Source: Nitrospirota bacterium
GTDB lineage: Bacteria > Nitrospirota > Nitrospiria > SBBL01 > JAADHI01
DNA length: 64,000 nt
Direction of reading: 5' to 3'
Assembly: GCA_029261215.1 (NCBI GenBank)
Contig: JAJDBT010000028.1
Span: 1 to 64,000 of the forward strand
Positions 17,162 through 26,942 of the stretch are shown here, piece after piece. The translations under genes and the position numbers were made by a program. Position 1 is the first letter of the stretch, and each line of letters starts with the position of its first letter. The notes below the pieces were generated by a model, which searched no databases, was not told the DNA's origin, and saw nothing but the letters and a program-made list of their open reading frames with translations.

Positions 17162-17866
17162 TTAAAGCAGGGAATCTGCGAGGGTATCGAGATATTGATG
17201 CAGGGATTTATGGATAATGATTTTTCGCCCGTCGTTTGCGATATGGCCCTGGGTTTTTAATTCATTGAGAATCCGTGTGACGGTTTCACGTGTCGTCCCG
17301 ACCATTGAGGCCAAGTCCTGGTGGGTGAGACGTTTGGAAATGATGCGTTGTCCGGCGCTGATCTCTTGTACATTGGTCTGCGCCAACATCAACAAGGTTT
17401 TTACAATACGCGCATGGACGTTTAGCAGGGCGAGGTCGCCCAGTTGGGCATCGGTTTTTCTCAATCGTATTGAAAAAGTAGAGAGAAACTTGGTGAGCAC
17501 GCTGGGGGTTTGTGTGACGTAGTTTAAAAAAGCCTCTCTTTGAATGATGAGAAAGGTTGCGGCCGTCGTGGTAACGACGCTGGCCGAACGCGATTCGCTG
17601 TCAAAGAGCGACATTTCACCAAAAAAGTCCCCACTTTTTAGAAAACTTAAAATATATTCGCGACCGTCCGCCCCTAAGATGGCGACTTTTACCTCACCGG
17701 ACAAGATTAAATAAAACGAATCACCCGGATCGCCCTGTAAAAAAAGGACATTGTCTTTGGGGTAAGATCGGGTTTTTGAGAGGGCTTGCAAGGAGCGGAC
17801 TTCTTCTTCGTTCAGGCCGGAGAAGAGTGGGACGGCTGTCAGCAATGTGTTGTTTTTTTGTATCAA
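17162..17866 (-). CDS. Crp/Fnr-family transcriptional regulator (probable cAMP receptor)
   Basis: The 234-residue protein has an N-terminal cyclic-nucleotide-binding barrel with a phosphate-binding cassette (FFGEMSLFDSESRSASV; the GE and RS pairs match E. coli CRP). A long dimer helix and a winged helix-turn-helix follow, with recognition helix TTRETVTRILNEL. No Fnr-type N-terminal cysteines are present. The start is TTG at 17866 after AAGGAC. It is the last gene of the porin-to-Crp operon, 23 bp after the phosphodiesterase gene. A cAMP ligand is inferred from the cyclase and phosphodiesterase beside it. Confidence 0.88.
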   Translation of the reverse strand: MIQKNNTLLTAVPLFSGLNEEEVRSLQALSKTRSYPKDNVLFLQGDPGDSFYLILSGEVKVAILGADGREYILSFLKSGDFFGEMSLFDSESRSASVVTTTAATFLIIQREAFLNYVTQTPSVLTKFLSTFSIRLRKTDAQLGDLALLNVHARIVKTLLMLAQTNVQEISAGQRIISKRLTHQDLASMVGTTRETVTRILNELKTQGHIANDGRKIIIHKSLHQYLDTLADSLL

Positions 17867-17889
17867 CGTTGTCCTTGTTTTATCATGGA

Positions 17890-18657
17890 TTAAATTTGGA
17901 TCCGCATGTCATCTTCTAAAATGGTCAGATGACGTATCCCGGTTTCGTTTAGTTCTGTCCTCAATGTATCGAGATAGCGGGGTTTCATATGATAGGCATA
18001 AAGCGGAAGGTTCGGTTTGCCGATTTTTTTGAACTCCTGAACCAGTAAATCGGGAGTGAGATGTTTGCTTTGGCGTGCGATCTCTTTCATGGCGTTTGGA
18101 AAACTGACTTCAATAAAAGCGGCTTTTAACTTGGGTTCTGCGGCGGCCGATTTCCAGAGCTGCTCTGTCTCGCAGGTATCGCCACTATAGAGAAAGGCCC
18201 GATCTGTTTCCCGAATCATAAAGCCCGTGCAAGGGACGGTGTGGTTGGAAAGAATGGGCGTGATCTCGAGCCCCTCGACTGAAAAAGGGGTATTCGGTAA
18301 AATGGTGCGCATTTGAAAAAGAGGGCCTTGAGGGCCTGAAATTTTTAAATGATCCGGCCAGATTTCATCATTAAAAAGATGGGCGTTCAAGCTGGTGATC
18401 ACTTCTTCAATGCCAAAAATAGTGATGGGGTGTTGGTCTTTTTCACCCACAAGGTTTTCCAAAAGAGAAGGGAGTCCCTTGATGTGATCAGAATGGACAT
18501 GAGAAAGGAGGATCGCCCGCAGTCCTTGTTGTTCTGGCAGGGAAAGTACGGTGGAGATGCTGCCCGCGTCGAGCAGAACCGTTTGGTTGATTAAGAAGCT
18601 GCAGCTGCGCTTTTGCAGCAGTTCGGCCCCGTGACAGCCGAGTACCCGTACTTCCAT
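17890..18657 (-). CDS. Class II-type 3',5'-cyclic nucleotide phosphodiesterase (metallo-beta-lactamase fold)
   Basis: The 255-residue protein has the metal motif HxHxDH at 53-58 (SHVHSDHIKG), later histidines in SNHTVPCTGF, and the Asp in SGDTCET. This layout matches class II cyclic nucleotide phosphodiesterases such as yeast PDE1 and Vibrio CpdP. Its ATG overlaps the cyclase stop by one base (TAATG), implying translational coupling. It should degrade the cyclic nucleotide that the upstream enzyme makes. A generic MBL hydrolase such as RNase Z is the alternative; context favours phosphodiesterase. Confidence 0.82.
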   Translation of the reverse strand: MEVRVLGCHGAELLQKRSCSFLINQTVLLDAGSISTVLSLPEQQGLRAILLSHVHSDHIKGLPSLLENLVGEKDQHPITIFGIEEVITSLNAHLFNDEIWPDHLKISGPQGPLFQMRTILPNTPFSVEGLEITPILSNHTVPCTGFMIRETDRAFLYSGDTCETEQLWKSAAAEPKLKAAFIEVSFPNAMKEIARQSKHLTPDLLVQEFKKIGKPNLPLYAYHMKPRYLDTLRTELNETGIRHLTILEDDMRIQI

Positions 18658-20231
18658 TAAAGGTCCTTTCGGAGCTGTGGCGGGGTGTTTTGAAAATAGA
18701 GACGGTAGCGATGCAAAAAGGCGGGAGATCGTTCATCCTTTGAGAGGTCCGCAAGCTCTGCCAAAACACCCTTTACCTGGTACATTTCATAGGTCTTTTC
18801 TCCCTTGGTGGGGATTTCACCTCGATAATCACATTCAAAAAAATCCTTCACGCGGGAATAGGTCCGATCCGAAAGATTGATCTGGTTGGGCAGGCCGCTT
18901 GATTCCATGCGTTTGGCATCATTGACCGAATCTCCCCAGATATCGAAGGAAAATTTTTTAATACCGACAACACCGGCGATCACCGCACCCGTGTGAATAC
19001 CGATGCGAATGGCCCAATTGTCTGTGTTTTCGGGCGTGTTTCGAGCCTTCACAGCTTCAATCATTTCCAGTCCGGCCAAAACCATGTCCACCGGATGAGC
19101 GGGGTTCCGCACGGGCAGCCCTGCGACACACATGTAGCTGTCGCCGATGGTTTTTAGCTTTTCAAGCTGGTAGCGTGTCACGATGTGATCAAAGGCCGTA
19201 AAATAGTCATGCAGTTTTGAAACCAGCCGGTCGGCCGCCATTTTTTCAGTTGAGGCCGTAAAGCCCACAAAATCTGTAAACATAATGCTGACGTCTTCAA
19301 AATATTTTGGCTCAACAATGCCTTTTGTTTTCAGTTCATCTGCGATCTGTTTTGGCAGAATATTCAACAAAAGCGCTTCGGCTTTCTCGCGTTGTTTTTC
19401 GACTTCCTGATGGCGATGTGCGAGGCTTTGATTGGCTTCTTGTATTTTTGTTTGGGCAGAAAGCAGGTTTTGCCCCATTTCGTTGAAGGTGTCCGCCAAT
19501 TGTCCGAGTTCATCGTTGCTTTGAACGGGAATACGGTAGTCGAGAGTGCCGCTCCCGATACGGGCTGCGCCTTTTTTCAATTGGGTCAAGCCTTTAGAAA
19601 TTGTATTTGAAGTAAAAAATGCAATGCACATCGCCAAGAGAATCGAAAAGGAGAAAATACCGGTCGTGATCCAATCCGTCAAGCGCGCCGCTTCATAATA
19701 ATTGTGCATCGCATGTTCGACCCGTTCTTCCTCATCCTGATAAAGCTGGGGCAGCATCTGCACCATGAGGCGCGTGGTAAAGGGGTCGGCCCGAAGGGCA
19801 AGCTCCATAATAGCTTGTGTGTGGTTGATGCCGAAATTTTCATAAAACACGCGCCAAGACTGGCGCAATTCAAAATACATTTTGTCAAAAGATTCGATCT
19901 CTGCGGAAAAAGCCGGATCCGAGAGGCCATACAGTGTCTTGATCTCCCGAGCGATGGTTTCCGTTTGCGTGTGAAATTGTGTGATTTGTTCCGGGCCGAG
20001 CCCTTCCGAAGCCACTTCCGCGACGACTTGACTCAAGAGCGTGACCTGTTTTTGCAGGTTGGTCAGGTTTTGTTGGATTGAAGAAAAAAGCAGTTGTCGG
20101 GAAAGGGCTTTTCTCAGGGTCTCAACAGATGCGCTTCGTTTTTGGTTGCCCCAATAATAAACGCCGAGATTCAGGCCGTAGAGCAGGAGAATGACGAAAA
20201 AAGAAAGCCCCAGCCGACGTTGGATTTTCAT
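18657..20231 (-). CDS. Membrane-bound HAMP-linked class III adenylate cyclase
   Basis: The 524-residue protein has one N-terminal membrane helix (~10-27), a ~160-residue helical periplasmic domain, a second membrane helix (~188-206), a HAMP domain (~207-260), a coiled coil and a class III cyclase domain (~310-490). Metal-binding D320 (MFTDFVGFT) and D364 (TIGDSY) are present. K360 and D430 (FDIWGD) are the adenine-selecting pair, and N437 and R441 complete the active site. It is therefore predicted to make cAMP in response to a periplasmic signal. The gene lies 9 bp after the binding-protein gene. Confidence 0.9.
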   Translation of the reverse strand: MKIQRRLGLSFFVILLLYGLNLGVYYWGNQKRSASVETLRKALSRQLLFSSIQQNLTNLQKQVTLLSQVVAEVASEGLGPEQITQFHTQTETIAREIKTLYGLSDPAFSAEIESFDKMYFELRQSWRVFYENFGINHTQAIMELALRADPFTTRLMVQMLPQLYQDEEERVEHAMHNYYEAARLTDWITTGIFSFSILLAMCIAFFTSNTISKGLTQLKKGAARIGSGTLDYRIPVQSNDELGQLADTFNEMGQNLLSAQTKIQEANQSLAHRHQEVEKQREKAEALLLNILPKQIADELKTKGIVEPKYFEDVSIMFTDFVGFTASTEKMAADRLVSKLHDYFTAFDHIVTRYQLEKLKTIGDSYMCVAGLPVRNPAHPVDMVLAGLEMIEAVKARNTPENTDNWAIRIGIHTGAVIAGVVGIKKFSFDIWGDSVNDAKRMESSGLPNQINLSDRTYSRVKDFFECDYRGEIPTKGEKTYEMYQVKGVLAELADLSKDERSPAFLHRYRLYFQNTPPQLRKDL

Positions 20232-20240
20232 GAGAAAAAT

Positions 20241-20723
20241 TTAGTGAAGTGGATAACCATCTTGCCCCGGCATACGTCCATCTATTTTGATGAGTTTCAG
20301 GCCTTTCGGGATTTGAGATGCCTCAACAAAGGTGATTGAACCGGGAATGAGGATGATCAGCTCCAGGGCCATTTCGCTTGAAAAGACGACTTTAGGGCCT
20401 GAGGTGACTTCGGCGCGAAAGATTTTCGAGATCCAGTATTGACGGAATTGGGCTTCACTCATTTGATAAAATGTTTTGAGCATAATGTCGCGCTCCCGGG
20501 CGATGGGTGCGCGGATTAAAAGGGTGATGCGGAGATCATTCGACCAATATTGCCGGTTCCCCAGGAAGATTTTTCTGGCTTCCGCAAAACTGAGGTTGTC
20601 TATTGGGACAGCAGGGTGGGCGACGAGGGCGATGTCTCCAGAGGCAAGTGCTGTTTTACTGAGTAAAACAAAGATCACCAGGAATAAAATGATTTTTGTC
20701 CATTGTTGATTTCTTCGTTTCAT
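20241..20723 (-). CDS. Short PstS-like periplasmic binding protein
   Basis: The start chosen is ATG 20723; an in-frame TTG at 20738 overlaps the porin stop. The 160-residue product has a signal peptide ending near LASGD. A single PBP-like lobe follows (IALVAHPAVPIDNLSFAEARKIF, here shortened: VAHPAVPIDNLSF then ARKIFLGNRQYW). This is the pattern of small phosphate-ABC-substrate-binding-like proteins. No ABC permease or ATPase is near. It is more likely a ligand-binding subunit for the cyclase sensor domain than a transporter part. Confidence 0.75.
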   Translation of the reverse strand: MKRRNQQWTKIILFLVIFVLLSKTALASGDIALVAHPAVPIDNLSFAEARKIFLGNRQYWSNDLRITLLIRAPIARERDIMLKTFYQMSEAQFRQYWISKIFRAEVTSGPKVVFSSEMALELIILIPGSITFVEASQIPKGLKLIKIDGRMPGQDGYPLH

Positions 20724-20734
20724 CGGGGGCCTTT

Positions 20735-21955
20735 TCAAAAGGTAAAGCTCACTTGAGCGAAGCCGCTGTTTATTTCAGAGAGGGCTTTCTTTTTTTGGAG
20801 TCGATATTCAAATTTAAGGGCGGCATGTGTCGTCAGATCATAGCGGATTCCGGCAATGGCGGCTTTTTCAAAAATGTCGAGCATTTCAAAGGCGGGGTCA
20901 GCCTGATCGATATCACTGTACTCAAATCGTGCATAGGGTTTAAAGGCGGCTTGTAAAACCGGAAGCCGGTAGGCCAATTGAATATAAAAGGCTTGGTGGT
21001 CAAAAACCGCGCCGCCGTTAATGGCTTCGTGATGGACATTGGCCCCTTCAATGATGATCTCCGGGTTCTCTTTGTTCCATACGATGTGTGCCGCACTGAT
21101 GATTTCCTTGAATTCCCGACCGTTACTTTTAGTAATCTTATCCCCATAGACGGCTACCCCAAGTTGAAGACCAAAAAATCGATCAGGTCTTGAAGTGAGG
21201 TTAAAAAGCCAGGCGGGTGTGTTATTGATATCGCCTGCGTCGCCGGCCCGGCTAATGACCTCAGCCCGGCCATTTCCAATGCCGATGTGATAATAAAGAT
21301 TTAATTCACCGGAAGGCAGGTTTCCTTCCAGTATGCCGCCCAAAAAATGAACGGGAACAAATGCGCCGATCATTTCGGGCCGACCAATACTGGTTTGCAG
21401 CCATGCGCCATGATGAAAAGTGGTGTTCCACCAATTGATGGGGGTGTGGAAACGTCCTGCCGCTACTTTCAGGTGGTCTCCCTGATCGAAGCGAATGATG
21501 CTGCGCTCGACCTCGACATCAAACCCGGAAGCGGTGGGGTCTCCCGTCCCTGCGTCCTTGCGCGGGGTCATTGAAACTTCAGCAAAATAACTCACCCGTT
21601 GAGACAGGGCGGAACTGAAATGAAGGACAAATTGTCCTTCCCGAAATCCGGTGGATTTGCCTGTTTCATCTGTGGTCGAAAAGGTGAAATCCGTAAATCC
21701 GAGCATCCTGAGTGCGGGGTATTCCGGTTTAATTTCGGCGATCATAATTTCGTCTTGCAGTGTGTCCTTTGAAGCCTGATGTTCAAGGACTTTGATTCTT
21801 TCAAGCAGGTTTTGAATGGTGGGGTTTTGCTCAGGCTCATCTATTTTACGTGCTGATTCTGTTTCCGCATATCCTCCGGCAGGGGAGAAAATCAAGGCAG
21901 AAAGAACCATGAGTAAAATCAACTGGAGTGGTTTTGATCCGTTCATGTAGTGCAT
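20735..21955 (-). CDS. Outer-membrane porin-like beta-barrel protein
   Basis: The 406-residue protein has a signal peptide ending near GGYAETES and a short predicted coiled coil (TIQNLLERIKVLEHQ). Alternating amphipathic strands continue to a C-terminal phenylalanine (QVSFTF), the standard outer-membrane insertion signal. It resembles phosphate-selective porin O/P-type proteins in layout; substrate is unknown. It is the first gene of the operon and its stop lies close to the binding-protein start. Start may be ATG 21955 or 21946. No clear ribosome binding site is visible. Confidence 0.75.
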   Translation of the reverse strand: MHYMNGSKPLQLILLMVLSALIFSPAGGYAETESARKIDEPEQNPTIQNLLERIKVLEHQASKDTLQDEIMIAEIKPEYPALRMLGFTDFTFSTTDETGKSTGFREGQFVLHFSSALSQRVSYFAEVSMTPRKDAGTGDPTASGFDVEVERSIIRFDQGDHLKVAAGRFHTPINWWNTTFHHGAWLQTSIGRPEMIGAFVPVHFLGGILEGNLPSGELNLYYHIGIGNGRAEVISRAGDAGDINNTPAWLFNLTSRPDRFFGLQLGVAVYGDKITKSNGREFKEIISAAHIVWNKENPEIIIEGANVHHEAINGGAVFDHQAFYIQLAYRLPVLQAAFKPYARFEYSDIDQADPAFEMLDIFEKAAIAGIRYDLTTHAALKFEYRLQKKKALSEINSGFAQVSFTF

Positions 21956-22127
21956 AAAAATGAGTCCGATTAAAAAACGGTATGCCCAACCCGAGACGAA
22001 TTGTATGGGTGGGAGCTTAAAAAACGTCTCAAGTTATATCGGTTTTGTTTCGATGTCAAGCGAGAGAGAAGGGATGGGAAGCGCCCTGGAGTGAGCAATG
22101 GGGCTTCGGGGTTTTGGTGTTCAGCTC

Positions 22128-24422
22128 TTATTCGTTTTCCTCAAATCCGCAATTTTTATCGTTGCAACGGGTTTTGGTGCCTTTGTTTCGATCATATTTC
22201 TCGATGAGAAAGGGCGCTTTGCACTGTGGACAAGGCCGTGCCACAGGACGATCCCAAATGGCAAACTTGCAGTCTGGGTAATTTGTACAGGCAAAAAAGG
22301 TTTTGCCGCGTTTGCTGCGTTTTTCTGTTAAAGCCCCGCCGCAGTCTTTTTCGGGACAGGTTACGCCTAAGCTGATGGGTTCGGTGTGTTTACACTCGGG
22401 ATAGCCGGAGCAGGCCAGAAAACGGCCAAAACGGCCGGTTTTATTGATCATGGGTTTTTTGCAGATTTTGCAGAGGACATCGGTTTCGATTTCTTTTGCA
22501 ATAATTTCAATGACCCCTTCTTTTTCCACAAATTCTTTTGTGTTCTTGCATTCGGGATAGCCGGAGCAGGCCAGGAAACGGCCAAAGCGGCCCCATTTGA
22601 TGACCATCGGTTGACTGCATTTTTCGCAGAGGATATCCGTGGGTTTTTCTTCCCGCTTGACGTCCCGCATCTGTGTCTGGGCCTTTTCAAAGTTCTTTGA
22701 AAAGGGATCGTAAAATGTTCTGATCGATTCGGTCCAGTCCGTCCTGCCAGCTTCGACTTCATCAAGGGCCTGTTCCATCTTTGCTGTAAATTCGACATTG
22801 ACCACTTGCGGAAAATTTTCGGTTAAAAGATCGTTGACTGTATCTCCAAGGTCGGTGGGGTAAAAGCGGCCTTCCCGTTTTTCTACATATTTTCGATCCT
22901 GGATCGTTGAAATAATCGTGGCATAGGTACTGGGTCGTCCGATGCCTTTCTCTTCCAGATCGTGAATCAACAATGCCTCGTTGTACCGGGGCGGCGGTTG
23001 TGTGAAATGTTGTTTTGGGGCAAGTGCCTGCAAATTCAGGGTGTCCCCTTCTGTCAGCATCGGGAGGGTTGCGTCGTCCTCTGATCCTTCTTTGTTTGCG
23101 TCCGGATTTGAGTCATTGCCTTCCGTATACACAATGGTGAAACCCGGAAATTTCAGAATGGAACCCGTAGCCCTCAAACCCAGATCGGTGGCGGTGATGT
23201 CCACACGAGTCACATCAAAAAGTGCTGGCTGCATTTGGCTGGCAACATAACGATTCCAGATCAGTTGATAAAGCAGGAACTGGTCATTTGAAAGATCTCC
23301 TCGCAAGCGCGTGGGTTCCCGCGTGATGTCGGTGGGTCGAATGGCTTCGTGCCCTTCCTGTGCACTTTTTTTGCTTTTATAGGTATTGGGTGTTTCGGGT
23401 ACGTAGTCTTGCCCATATTTTTCAGCAATCCAGGTCTTGGATTCAGCCTGAAAATCGGGAGAAATACGGACCGAGTCCGTACGCATATAGGAAATCAATC
23501 CCACCGCGCCTTCGCCTGCGACGTCGATGCCTTCGTAGAGTTGCTGGGCAATCATCATTGTTTTTTTAGGGGTAAAATGCAGCTTTCGGGCTGCTTCCTG
23601 TTGCAGGCGACTCGTAATAAAGGGAGGGGTCGGATTTCTTTTTCGTTCTTTTTTCTCCACTTTTGCAACGGTATAAGTCGCATTTTGAAGCTGGTCTGTC
23701 AGGGCTTGGGATTCCGACTCATTATGAATTTTTAGGGGTTCTCCCCCTTTTTGAAGCAATCGTGCGACAAAGGGCGGCGGGGTTTTTCCAAGTAAGGTGG
23801 CATCAATGCTCCAATATTCTTCTGAGACAAAGGCGAGCACTTCTTTTTCGCGCTGGCAAATAATCAACAGGGCAACGGATTGCACCCGCCCCGCTGAAAG
23901 ACCGCGCCGTACTTTTTCCCAAAGCAGGGGGCTGATTTTGTAGCCCACAATCCGGTCGAGCACCCGTCGGGCCTGTTGTGCATTGACGCGATTAATATTG
24001 ATCACGCCAGGAGAGGCCACGGCTTCTTTGACGGCTTTTTTAGTGATTTCGTTAAAAAGGACACGATGGATATTGGGATTGAGCGGCCTGAGTTCTTCTG
24101 CGATATGCCAGGCAATGGCTTCCCCTTCACGGTCGGGATCTGGCGCTAGAAAAATCTGGTCGGCCGATTTAGCCGCTTTTTTGATCTCGGTCAAAATCTT
24201 GCTTTTGCCTTTGATGACAATGTACTCGGGCAGGAAGCCTTTTTCGATATCGACGCCGAAGCGTGATTTTGGCAGATCTTTCAGATGGCCGATAGAGGCC
24301 ATCATTTTATATTTTCGGCCAAGATACTTCATGATGGTCTTGGCTTTTGCGGGTGACTCCACAATGACGAGCGATCGTTTAGTGGGCGTTTTTGTGGGTG
24401 TTATGGTGGCTTTTTTTGCCAA
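22128..24422 (-). CDS. topA: DNA topoisomerase I
   Basis: This type IA topoisomerase relaxes negative supercoils. The 764-residue protein begins with a Toprim domain (SLVIVESPAKAKTI, PDPDREGEAIAWH). The active-site tyrosine is in GLISYMRTDS near residue 315. It ends with four C4 zinc ribbons (each C-x-x-C ... C-x-N/G-x-x-x-C) from about residue 590. It begins with TTG at 24422 after AGGAGG. It follows dprA, a common pairing. Confidence 0.95.
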   Translation of the reverse strand: MAKKATITPTKTPTKRSLVIVESPAKAKTIMKYLGRKYKMMASIGHLKDLPKSRFGVDIEKGFLPEYIVIKGKSKILTEIKKAAKSADQIFLAPDPDREGEAIAWHIAEELRPLNPNIHRVLFNEITKKAVKEAVASPGVININRVNAQQARRVLDRIVGYKISPLLWEKVRRGLSAGRVQSVALLIICQREKEVLAFVSEEYWSIDATLLGKTPPPFVARLLQKGGEPLKIHNESESQALTDQLQNATYTVAKVEKKERKRNPTPPFITSRLQQEAARKLHFTPKKTMMIAQQLYEGIDVAGEGAVGLISYMRTDSVRISPDFQAESKTWIAEKYGQDYVPETPNTYKSKKSAQEGHEAIRPTDITREPTRLRGDLSNDQFLLYQLIWNRYVASQMQPALFDVTRVDITATDLGLRATGSILKFPGFTIVYTEGNDSNPDANKEGSEDDATLPMLTEGDTLNLQALAPKQHFTQPPPRYNEALLIHDLEEKGIGRPSTYATIISTIQDRKYVEKREGRFYPTDLGDTVNDLLTENFPQVVNVEFTAKMEQALDEVEAGRTDWTESIRTFYDPFSKNFEKAQTQMRDVKREEKPTDILCEKCSQPMVIKWGRFGRFLACSGYPECKNTKEFVEKEGVIEIIAKEIETDVLCKICKKPMINKTGRFGRFLACSGYPECKHTEPISLGVTCPEKDCGGALTEKRSKRGKTFFACTNYPDCKFAIWDRPVARPCPQCKAPFLIEKYDRNKGTKTRCNDKNCGFEENE

Positions 24423-24490
24423 CCTGACCTCCTGTTGTTTCTATAAATGCAGTGAATAAATGATCAAATGCGAATCCTCTATGTTCTATT

Positions 24491-25600
24491 TTATACTCTA
24501 ACATAATATTGTCCAGCCATCTGTCGCGCGACACCCTTGAGTTCGAGTGTCAGCAGCAGGCCAGATACGGCCGCAGCGGGTTTTTTACTTTCCAAAATTA
24601 ACAGGTCGATATGTTTGGGTTCAAACGAAAGGGATTCAAAAATGAGCGTTTCGTCTGATTCAAGCGTGACTGTGTTTGCTTTGGACGCTTCGACGTGATG
24701 GGTTTGCTGGGGGAGGATTTCTTCAAGGATATCTGCCGCGTTTTGAACAAGCTTTGCCCCAGAGGAGATGAGTTGGTGCGGGCCGGCGCTCATTTCGGAA
24801 TAAGCCGGGCCTGGGACGGCAAAGACCTCGCGTCCCTGCTCCATTGCAAGACGGGCGGTGATGAGCGATCCGCTTTTTAGGCCAGCCTCAACCACAAGAC
24901 ATCCCAGGGACAAACCGCTGATGATGCGATTGCGTCTGGGGAAATTATGGGCGACCGGGGGCGTCCCCATTGGAAATTCTGATAAAATGGCCCCTTGTTC
25001 GAGAATGTCGTGATAGAGCTGTTTATGTTCGGGCGGATAAACGACATCAAGGCCACAGCCCAAAACCGCAACTGTTTTTCCGCCAGCGGACAGGGCGGTG
25101 CGATGTGCGAGGGCATCGACCCCCCTTGCAAAACCGCTGACAATGGTCACGCCCTGTTCAGTCAGTTGGCGGCAGAGTTGTTCGGTCATGCGTTTGCCGT
25201 AAGGGGTTGTTTTTCGTGTGCCCACCACTGCAATGGGACTGCCCCAATCAAAAGCCGAAAGCTCAGTCTCTTTTCCTCCCCAGAATCCCTTTACGTAGAG
25301 GAGGGGTGGTGGGTCATAGATGGCAGAAAGCAGTGTGGGATATGCTGGGTCGTCCAAGGTCAGAACAGAGACATGATGTTTTTGGATTTGCTCCAGATCC
25401 CGATCCACGTCGTCGAAGTGCTTGAAGCTATGGATTTCTTGGGCCACATTTTGAGACATGCCGTCAATGTTGGCAAGACTCTCTTCGCTGGCTTCAAAGA
25501 CAGCTTCAGGCTGCTGGTAAGTCTCGATCAGGCGTTTATAAAGAACATTGCCCACCCCGGGAACCTGTTTCAGGGCAAGCCAATATCGGTATGCTTTCAT
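24491..25600 (-). CDS. dprA: DNA-processing protein DprA
   Basis: DprA loads RecA on incoming single-stranded DNA in natural transformation. The protein (369 residues from ATG 25600) has an N-terminal helix-hairpin-helix-like region, the Rossmann-fold core (GTRKTTPYGK, SGFARGVDALAH, EFPMGT, RRNRIISGLS) and a C-terminal winged helix. The ATG at 25600 sits 6-7 bases after TAGGA and is preferred over the ATG at 25606. It lies 68 bp upstream of topA in the same direction. Confidence 0.92.
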   Translation of the reverse strand: MKAYRYWLALKQVPGVGNVLYKRLIETYQQPEAVFEASEESLANIDGMSQNVAQEIHSFKHFDDVDRDLEQIQKHHVSVLTLDDPAYPTLLSAIYDPPPLLYVKGFWGGKETELSAFDWGSPIAVVGTRKTTPYGKRMTEQLCRQLTEQGVTIVSGFARGVDALAHRTALSAGGKTVAVLGCGLDVVYPPEHKQLYHDILEQGAILSEFPMGTPPVAHNFPRRNRIISGLSLGCLVVEAGLKSGSLITARLAMEQGREVFAVPGPAYSEMSAGPHQLISSGAKLVQNAADILEEILPQQTHHVEASKANTVTLESDETLIFESLSFEPKHIDLLILESKKPAAAVSGLLLTLELKGVARQMAGQYYVRV

Positions 25601-25745
25601 TATCATTCCTAAAATGGGGCTTCATTATACATAAGGGTCTTGGACAGTCAAGCCCTAAAGGGAAAGCACATTCTTTGGTTTCAAGGGTTAAAAGAGGCAC
25701 ATTGTCTGAATCAAGAGACCATGCAGGTCTGTTTTTACGGGTTCA

Positions 25746-26861
25746 TCAGGGCTGGATGTATCTTCTCTGGACGCGCGTGCCGATCCCGCAAAGTAGTTCA
25801 TAAGGGTGGGTGTTGGCCCATTGCGCCAGCTGATCGGCCCAGATGGATTCAGGGCCGTCTTCCCCGAAGACGGTGACCCAATCTCCGACAGAAAGATCTC
25901 TAACGGTTGTCACATCCAGCATGCACATGTCCATGCACACACGTCCGATCACGGGTACTCGTTTGCCTTTTGCGATCATGATGCCCGTGTTTGATAATGA
26001 GAGGGGATATCCGTCCGCATAACCGATTGCGACAGTGGCAATGCGGCTGTCACCTTTTGTGATAAAAGTTCGCCCATAACTGATTGAGGTCCCTTTCGAA
26101 ACATTTTTTAAGGCAAGGACGCGTGCCCTGATCTGCATCACAGGTCTGAGAGGGATGTCTGTTTTTTCTTTCAGGGGAGAATATCCATAGAGCATGAGCC
26201 CTGGGCGAATGAGGCTCAGGGTCGATGGTTTGAAATGGAGAATGGCCGCGCTGTTGGCGAGGTGGTAATAGGGGAGTCTGATCCCCTTTTGGGCCAGTTG
26301 TCCTAAAATCGTGTTCATCGTGTTCAACTGGGTTTGGGTAAAAGCAAGGTCACGGAGGTCTGCCTCGGCGAAATGACTCAAAAGCCCTTCTATGGTAATC
26401 ATTTCATATGAGGCTGCTTTTTCTAGAAATGTGAAAAAGTCATCAGGGAGGATGCCCAGCCGACTCATCCCTGTGTCAATTTTAAGATGAATTTTAATGA
26501 TTTTCCCGCGTTTAGCGGCCTGTGTGTTGATGGCGGCAAGCGTGTCCACATCAAAGATCACTGGTGTGAGATCGTATTGAATCAGGTCGGAGATTTCATC
26601 CATCGGACAGCCCGTTAAAACAAGGATGGGGTTTTGAATGCCTGCGGTTCTGAGCGCGATCCCTTCTTCCAGAAAAGCCACGCCAAAGAAGTCTACTTTT
26701 GGCTGGCATTGCTCCAAAAACTGGGCGACGCGGACAGCCCCGTGTCCATATGCATTGGCTTTGACCACAGCAAGTATGGGGGCGGTTCCGGTTTGGGATC
26801 GCACTTGCAGGAGGTTTTCTCTAAGTGCACCGAGATGAATTTCTGCGAAGCTGCCGCTCAT
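25746..26861 (-). CDS. alr: Alanine racemase
   Basis: Alr converts L- to D-alanine for peptidoglycan. The 371-residue PLP enzyme has the Schiff-base lysine in VVKANAYGHGA (about K34) and the second catalytic tyrosine in a SYGRTF context. Conserved GMSRLG and the C-terminal beta domain with GRVCMDM are also present. Length is normal. It is 140 bp upstream of dprA. Confidence 0.95.
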   Translation of the reverse strand: MSGSFAEIHLGALRENLLQVRSQTGTAPILAVVKANAYGHGAVRVAQFLEQCQPKVDFFGVAFLEEGIALRTAGIQNPILVLTGCPMDEISDLIQYDLTPVIFDVDTLAAINTQAAKRGKIIKIHLKIDTGMSRLGILPDDFFTFLEKAASYEMITIEGLLSHFAEADLRDLAFTQTQLNTMNTILGQLAQKGIRLPYYHLANSAAILHFKPSTLSLIRPGLMLYGYSPLKEKTDIPLRPVMQIRARVLALKNVSKGTSISYGRTFITKGDSRIATVAIGYADGYPLSLSNTGIMIAKGKRVPVIGRVCMDMCMLDVTTVRDLSVGDWVTVFGEDGPESIWADQLAQWANTHPYELLCGIGTRVQRRYIQP

Positions 26862-26942
26862 TGTTGAATATGGCCTGAACTGAAAAGCACGATTGACGAA
26901 AGTGCGTTGATGTGCAAAATGGGGTGGAGCTACACTCAGCTT

